Source of the DNA: Thermohalobaculum sp963700775
GTDB taxonomy: Bacteria; Pseudomonadota; Alphaproteobacteria; Rhodobacterales; Rhodobacteraceae
Direction: 5' to 3'
NCBI GenBank assembly: GCA_963700775.1
Contig: CAVOYU010000003.1
Coordinates: forward strand, 62,001-126,000
DNA: 64,000 nucleotides
Shown here: positions 60,663 to 64,000 of the stretch, piece by piece
How the letters are laid out: every line of letters begins with the position of its first letter
Position numbering within the stretch: position 1 is the first letter of the stretch
Made by a program: the position numbers and the translations under genes
The notes under the pieces: generated by a model
Database searches by the model: none
What the model saw: only the letters and a program-made list of their open reading frames with translations
Told to the model about the DNA's origin: nothing

Positions 60663-61988
60663 ATGAAACGACTGACGAAGTTTGGTGTCCTCCTCTGGGC
60701 TGCCCTCGCCGCGGCCGGCGCGGTGTCCGTGACGGCGCAAGGGCAGCCGGCACCGGCCGGCCCGGCATCGGAGACCCGGAGTTTCCCGCTCGGCCCGCGC
60801 GACCAACTCCGCCTCCGGGTCGGGCAGTGGGAGCCGACACAAGGCGTCTACATGCCCTGGCCGGACTTCGGCGGCGACTACCTGGTCGGGTCCGACGGCA
60901 CGCTTTCCCTGCCGATGATCGGCACGATCATGGCGGCCGGCCGGTCTCCCGAGGAGGTGGCCGGCGAGATCTCGGTCGAGCTCTACACCAAGGCGGGCCT
61001 GGTCGAGCCGCCGACTGTGTCGATCGAAGTGACCGAGTACCGGCCGGTCTACGTGATCGGCGCGGCCAGGCAGCCGGGCGCATTCCCGTTCGTACCGGGG
61101 CTGACCGTGCTGAAGGCCGTCGGATTGGCCGGAGGCGTCGATTCGGGAGAGGGATGGCATCCGGACCAGCAGCGCAATGCGGTGAGCGCACTCGGCGAGT
61201 ACGAAGTCCTGCGGATGGACCTCTGGCGCTATCTCGCTCAGAGCGCGCGGGTCGAGGCGGAACTCGCCGGCAGCGAAACGATCGAGATGCCGCGGCGGTT
61301 GGAGGAATCACCCGTCGCCGCCACGCTGCTCGAGCTTCAGTACGAGATCAAGTCGGCCAACGACAGCGCCATGGAGTCGAGCCTCGCACAGATCAGGAGC
61401 CTCGAGGAACTGCTCAACCGCCAGATCGTGCAGCTCGACGCCCGGATCGCGTTGCGCGACGAGCAGGTCGACCTCGCCCGGAAGGATCTCGCCAGTGTCG
61501 ATCAGTTGCTCGACAAGGGCCTGTCCGTCGCGTCTCGCCAGATCCTGGCCGCCCGTACCGTTGCCGATCTGGAGTTGGGGCGGCTGGAGCTCGAGACCGC
61601 CAGGCTGCAGGCCGAGCAGCAACTGAATGAGGCGCGCCGCGACCAGCTCGATCTGGTGAACGACCGGCGCCGTGACTTGCTGCGCCTGCTCGAGGAGACC
61701 CGCGCGCAGGTGACGTCGATCGAGAAGCGGATGGAAACGGCAAAATCCCTGTTCGCCACCGCCAGCCGCTCCGAGCGCCTTGAAAACATGACCAGCGTCG
61801 GCAAGCCGGTCTTCACCATCACCCGCCGCACGGCCGACGGCTATGAGTCGATTTCGGCCGAAGGCATCACCGAGCTTCTTCCCGACGATGTGCTGGAGAT
61901 CGAGGTTCCGTTGCTGGATGGCCTGCTCGCCTCCGCCCGGGCCCGCCGAGCGACCGGGAGCGCCGCCAACGCGCCGGGCAACAACTAG
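60663..61988 (+). CDS. ExoF-like polysaccharide export protein (OPX)
   Basis: A 441-aa exported protein with a signal peptide (about residues 1-26). It has a Poly_export domain (FPLGPRDQLRLRVGQWE, YLVGSDGTLSLPMIGTIMAAGRSPEEVAGEI, PTVSIEVTEYRPVYVIGAARQPGAFPF) and an SLBB-like segment. A long coiled coil (about 215-375, rich in Gln/Arg/Leu) and a short terminal domain (PVFTITRRTADGYESISAEG) follow. This length and coiled coil match ExoF rather than the shorter Wza. It carries polysaccharide across the periplasm with ExoP. It follows exoP by 44 bp. Confidence 0.9.
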   Translation: MKRLTKFGVLLWAALAAAGAVSVTAQGQPAPAGPASETRSFPLGPRDQLRLRVGQWEPTQGVYMPWPDFGGDYLVGSDGTLSLPMIGTIMAAGRSPEEVAGEISVELYTKAGLVEPPTVSIEVTEYRPVYVIGAARQPGAFPFVPGLTVLKAVGLAGGVDSGEGWHPDQQRNAVSALGEYEVLRMDLWRYLAQSARVEAELAGSETIEMPRRLEESPVAATLLELQYEIKSANDSAMESSLAQIRSLEELLNRQIVQLDARIALRDEQVDLARKDLASVDQLLDKGLSVASRQILAARTVADLELGRLELETARLQAEQQLNEARRDQLDLVNDRRRDLLRLLEETRAQVTSIEKRMETAKSLFATASRSERLENMTSVGKPVFTITRRTADGYESISAEGITELLPDDVLEIEVPLLDGLLASARARRATGSAANAPGNN

Positions 61989-62097
61989 CGGAGCCCCGAT
62001 GGACCGACGTGGCGCGACGACCAGCCCATGGCTCTGCGCTCCGCTTCGGCTCTGATCGACCACTGAGAACGACCGCACAAGACCGGAAAAGCTGACC

Positions 62098-63582
62098 ATG
62101 ACACCCCCCGCCGAGCCCAGCGCCGAAAAGATCCCGAGCATTGCCGCGGGCATTGCGGTCACCGGGCTCGGCCAGGCGCTGAAGGTGATCATCAGCTTTG
62201 TCTCGGCAATCGTGCTGGCGCATTTCCTTCGGCCGCAGGATTTCGGGCTGATGGCAATGCTCGCACCGTCGATCGCGCTGATCGGCCTGTTCCAGGATCT
62301 GGGCCTTCACCATACGATCATCCAGCGCGAGACGCTGAGCCACGGCCAGAAAAGCGGCCTGTTCTGGATCTCGCTCGCCGCGAGTGCGCTCCTCGCGACG
62401 ATGCTGGCATTGTCCGCGTCGTTCCAGGTCGAATTCTACAGCGAGCCGAGGCTGTTTAATCTGACCGTGGCATCGTCCTTTCTGGTCGTGATCTGGAACA
62501 TCCAGTCGATAAACACGGCGCTCCTGACCCGGTCGATGCAGTTTCGCAGGTTGGTGGTCATCGACCTCACCGCGACGATCGCGGGATTCTGCATTGGCGC
62601 GGCCATCGCCTACGAGACCGGCAGCTACTGGGCGATCTATGCCGGCATGCTGGCTGCCGGCCTGACCGCCACGGCAATGAGCTGGTCCGCGAGCGGATTC
62701 AGGCCGCGCGCGCCGGCGTTCGAGGGCGAGGTCGCGAACATGCTCGCCTTCGGCTCCAGCGTGTCGGTGTTCCAGTTCCTGAATTTCATCTCCCGCAATG
62801 CGGACCTGCTGATGATCGGTCGCTTCCACGGCGCCTCCGAACTTGGCCTCTACGAGCGCGCCTACAAGCTGCTGCTGTTTCCGCTCCAGCAGGTGACCTT
62901 CCCGGTCGGGCGGGTGATGATCCCGTTCCTCTCGCGCACGCGCAACGAACCCGGACGGTACCGCCACGGATTCGTGAAATGCATCACCGGCATCATGATC
63001 CTGACCCAGCCGGCGATCCTGTTCGCGGTGATCTATTCCGACGATCTCCTGCGGGCGCTGCTCGGACCGAAATGGCTGGCCGCGGCGCCGATCTTCTTCT
63101 GGCTCGGCTTGGCCGGGCTGCACCAGGTCGCGACCTCGACACTGGGATGGCTGCTGATCAGCCAGACCAGAAACCGCGACCTGCTGATCACCGGGGCGGT
63201 CGGCTGCCTGATTTCAGTTGCGGCGTTCGTGGTCGGGTTGCCGGACGGCGCACTGGGGGTGGCGCGCGCCTACGCGATCGCCGACATCGTCATCAAGATG
63301 CCCTTCGTCTGGTGGGTGATTTCACGCTCCGGCCCCGTTCGCCTTCCTGATCTGCTGACCGCGGTCTGGCCCCACTGCCTGGCGATCGCGACTGCCGGGT
63401 CCGGCCTTGTCCTGGCGCGGGGTCTGATCGAAGGCAGTTCGCTGACCGGCCTGATCGCGCTGATCCTGTCGAGTTATCTGATCTATGTCGGTACCCTGAT
63501 GTGCATCGGCTCAAAATCGAAGGTCATCGTCGCCGAAGTCTCGAAGCGGCTCAAGCGCCGCCCCGATCCGACGCCTGTCTGA
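62098..63582 (+). CDS. Wzx-type flippase (lipopolysaccharide biosynthesis protein)
   Basis: A 494-aa membrane protein of the MOP/MviN-like exporter superfamily, with about 12-14 hydrophobic segments. Conserved blocks: VTGLGQALKVIISFVSAIVLAHFLRPQDFGLMAM, GLHHTIIQRETLSHGQKSGLFWIS, FISRNADLLMIGRFHGASELGLYERAYKLLLFPLQQVTFPVGRVMIPFLSR. It flips the lipid-linked repeat unit to the periplasm, like ExoT. It overlaps the convergent partial glycosyltransferase by 32 bp. Confidence 0.93.
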   Translation: MTPPAEPSAEKIPSIAAGIAVTGLGQALKVIISFVSAIVLAHFLRPQDFGLMAMLAPSIALIGLFQDLGLHHTIIQRETLSHGQKSGLFWISLAASALLATMLALSASFQVEFYSEPRLFNLTVASSFLVVIWNIQSINTALLTRSMQFRRLVVIDLTATIAGFCIGAAIAYETGSYWAIYAGMLAAGLTATAMSWSASGFRPRAPAFEGEVANMLAFGSSVSVFQFLNFISRNADLLMIGRFHGASELGLYERAYKLLLFPLQQVTFPVGRVMIPFLSRTRNEPGRYRHGFVKCITGIMILTQPAILFAVIYSDDLLRALLGPKWLAAAPIFFWLGLAGLHQVATSTLGWLLISQTRNRDLLITGAVGCLISVAAFVVGLPDGALGVARAYAIADIVIKMPFVWWVISRSGPVRLPDLLTAVWPHCLAIATAGSGLVLARGLIEGSSLTGLIALILSSYLIYVGTLMCIGSKSKVIVAEVSKRLKRRPDPTPV

Positions 63583-64000
63583 GCGGCCGCTCGAGGTTCC
63601 CTGCTGGGATATTCGCCGCGGCCTCCAGGATCGCCTCGATCCGCGCGATCTGGAGTTTCGGGTCCAGCTCCGGCCGGGTCGAATGGCGGCGTGCCTCGGC
63701 ACCGAGAGACGCGCTCAGCGACTCGTCGAACCAGACCGACCGGACCGCGTCCGCCCATTCCTCGACCGGAGCGTCGGAGGCGAGCAGAATGCCGCCACCC
63801 CCAACCGCCTCGGGCAGTCCGCCGATCCGGGACGCGATCACCGGTATCGCGCTCAGTTGCGCCTCCGTCGCGACCCGCCCATAGGCTTCCTCCCATTGGC
63901 TCGGCACCAGCACCAGCCGGGCCCTGCCATAGATCTGGCGCATGTCGCTCGTACTGGGGACCAGGGTGACGTTGCCGATGCCCTCGATCCGTCGCGTCAG
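63551..64000 (-). CDS. Glycosyltransferase family 4, C-terminal part
   Basis: The 3' part of a GT4 gene that runs off the right edge. About 150 residues are visible. They contain NVTLVPSTSDMRQIYGRARLVLVPSQWEEAYGRVATEAQLSAIPVIASRIGGLPEAVGGGGILL, the donor-binding helix with the E-x7-E pattern (EAYGRVATE) and the following GG loop. These assign it to family 4. The missing N-terminal domain would bind the acceptor. It is part of the exopolysaccharide locus, and convergent with the flippase gene. Confidence 0.9.
   Translation of the reverse strand: MTRRIEGIGNVTLVPSTSDMRQIYGRARLVLVPSQWEEAYGRVATEAQLSAIPVIASRIGGLPEAVGGGGILLASDAPVEEWADAVRSVWFDESLSASLGAEARRHSTRPELDPKLQIARIEAILEAAANIPAGNLERPLRQASDRGGA

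Overview
The window is GC-rich, densely packed DNA from an alphaproteobacterium. The gene families suggest a Rhodospirillales-like marine or soil organism, but no marker gene fixes the genus. Supporting this are CobO/CbiB-type cobalamin genes, a periplasmic Tat-exported formate dehydrogenase with DUF3305/DUF3306 partners, a tRNA-Gly/tuf unit, and an Exo-type polysaccharide locus like those of rhizobia. Most genes sit in co-directional runs with ATGA or GTGA overlaps.

Region by region. 0-3.5 kb: a GNAT acetyltransferase, a DUF925 nucleotidyltransferase, cobO, a DMSP-lyase-like cupin and cbiB. 3.5-4.3 kb: a PP2C phosphatase. 4.3-13 kb (minus strand): a formate dehydrogenase operon (DUF3305, DUF3306, TorD-like chaperone, 61-aa Tat protein, FdhA, FdhB, cytochrome b subunit, WD40-cytochrome c fusion, 42-aa protein). 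13.3-14.4 kb: an ATP-grasp gene. 14.5-19.1 kb (plus strand): a coupled chain of a 671-aa multi-cluster ferredoxin, DUF6494, Mrp, a DUF4444 ligase-like protein and DUF6505. This chain looks like a poorly described accessory module of the formate dehydrogenase. 19.4-21.9 kb: three TadE/TadG-like genes with no Tad machinery nearby. 22-28.6 kb: an aminotransferase, DUF1326, a doubly damaged DUF2182 gene, an SDR/FAH pair, a TPR protein and a CYTH-CHAD protein. 28.7-31.7 kb: modABC behind a ModE-type operator, with a short ModE-like regulator overlapping convergently. 31.7-39.8 kb: purD (with an in-frame membrane/coiled-coil extension upstream), xseA, a frameshifted DUF1330, arsC, a CorC/HlyC protein, xerD with a coupled 46-aa membrane protein, and aroK-aroB. 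39.8-41.6 kb: an AbiEii/AbiEi toxin-antitoxin pair, AT-richer than its neighbours. 42-45.3 kb: a radical SAM protein, a lipoprotein, tuf and tRNA-Gly.

45.4-64 kb holds an Exo-type (Wzx/Wzy-dependent) exopolysaccharide locus. It has an ExoY-like initiating transferase, at least seven glycosyltransferases, an ExoQ/Wzy polymerase, a Wzx flippase, an ExoP-like chain-length protein whose kinase domain has lost its Walker A motif, an ExoF-like outer-membrane export protein, a GH16 depolymerase, a sulfotransferase, and a phosphoribosyltransferase-HAD fusion. A 17-bp direct repeat spaced one unit per 20 bp precedes exoP.

Molybdate uptake, the Mo/W formate dehydrogenase and its maturation proteins probably work together. 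fdhD and molybdopterin synthesis genes are not in the window. Three genes (DUF3306, DUF2182, DUF1330) each need one single-base change to restore the family reading frame, so either sequence indels or real decay must be considered.
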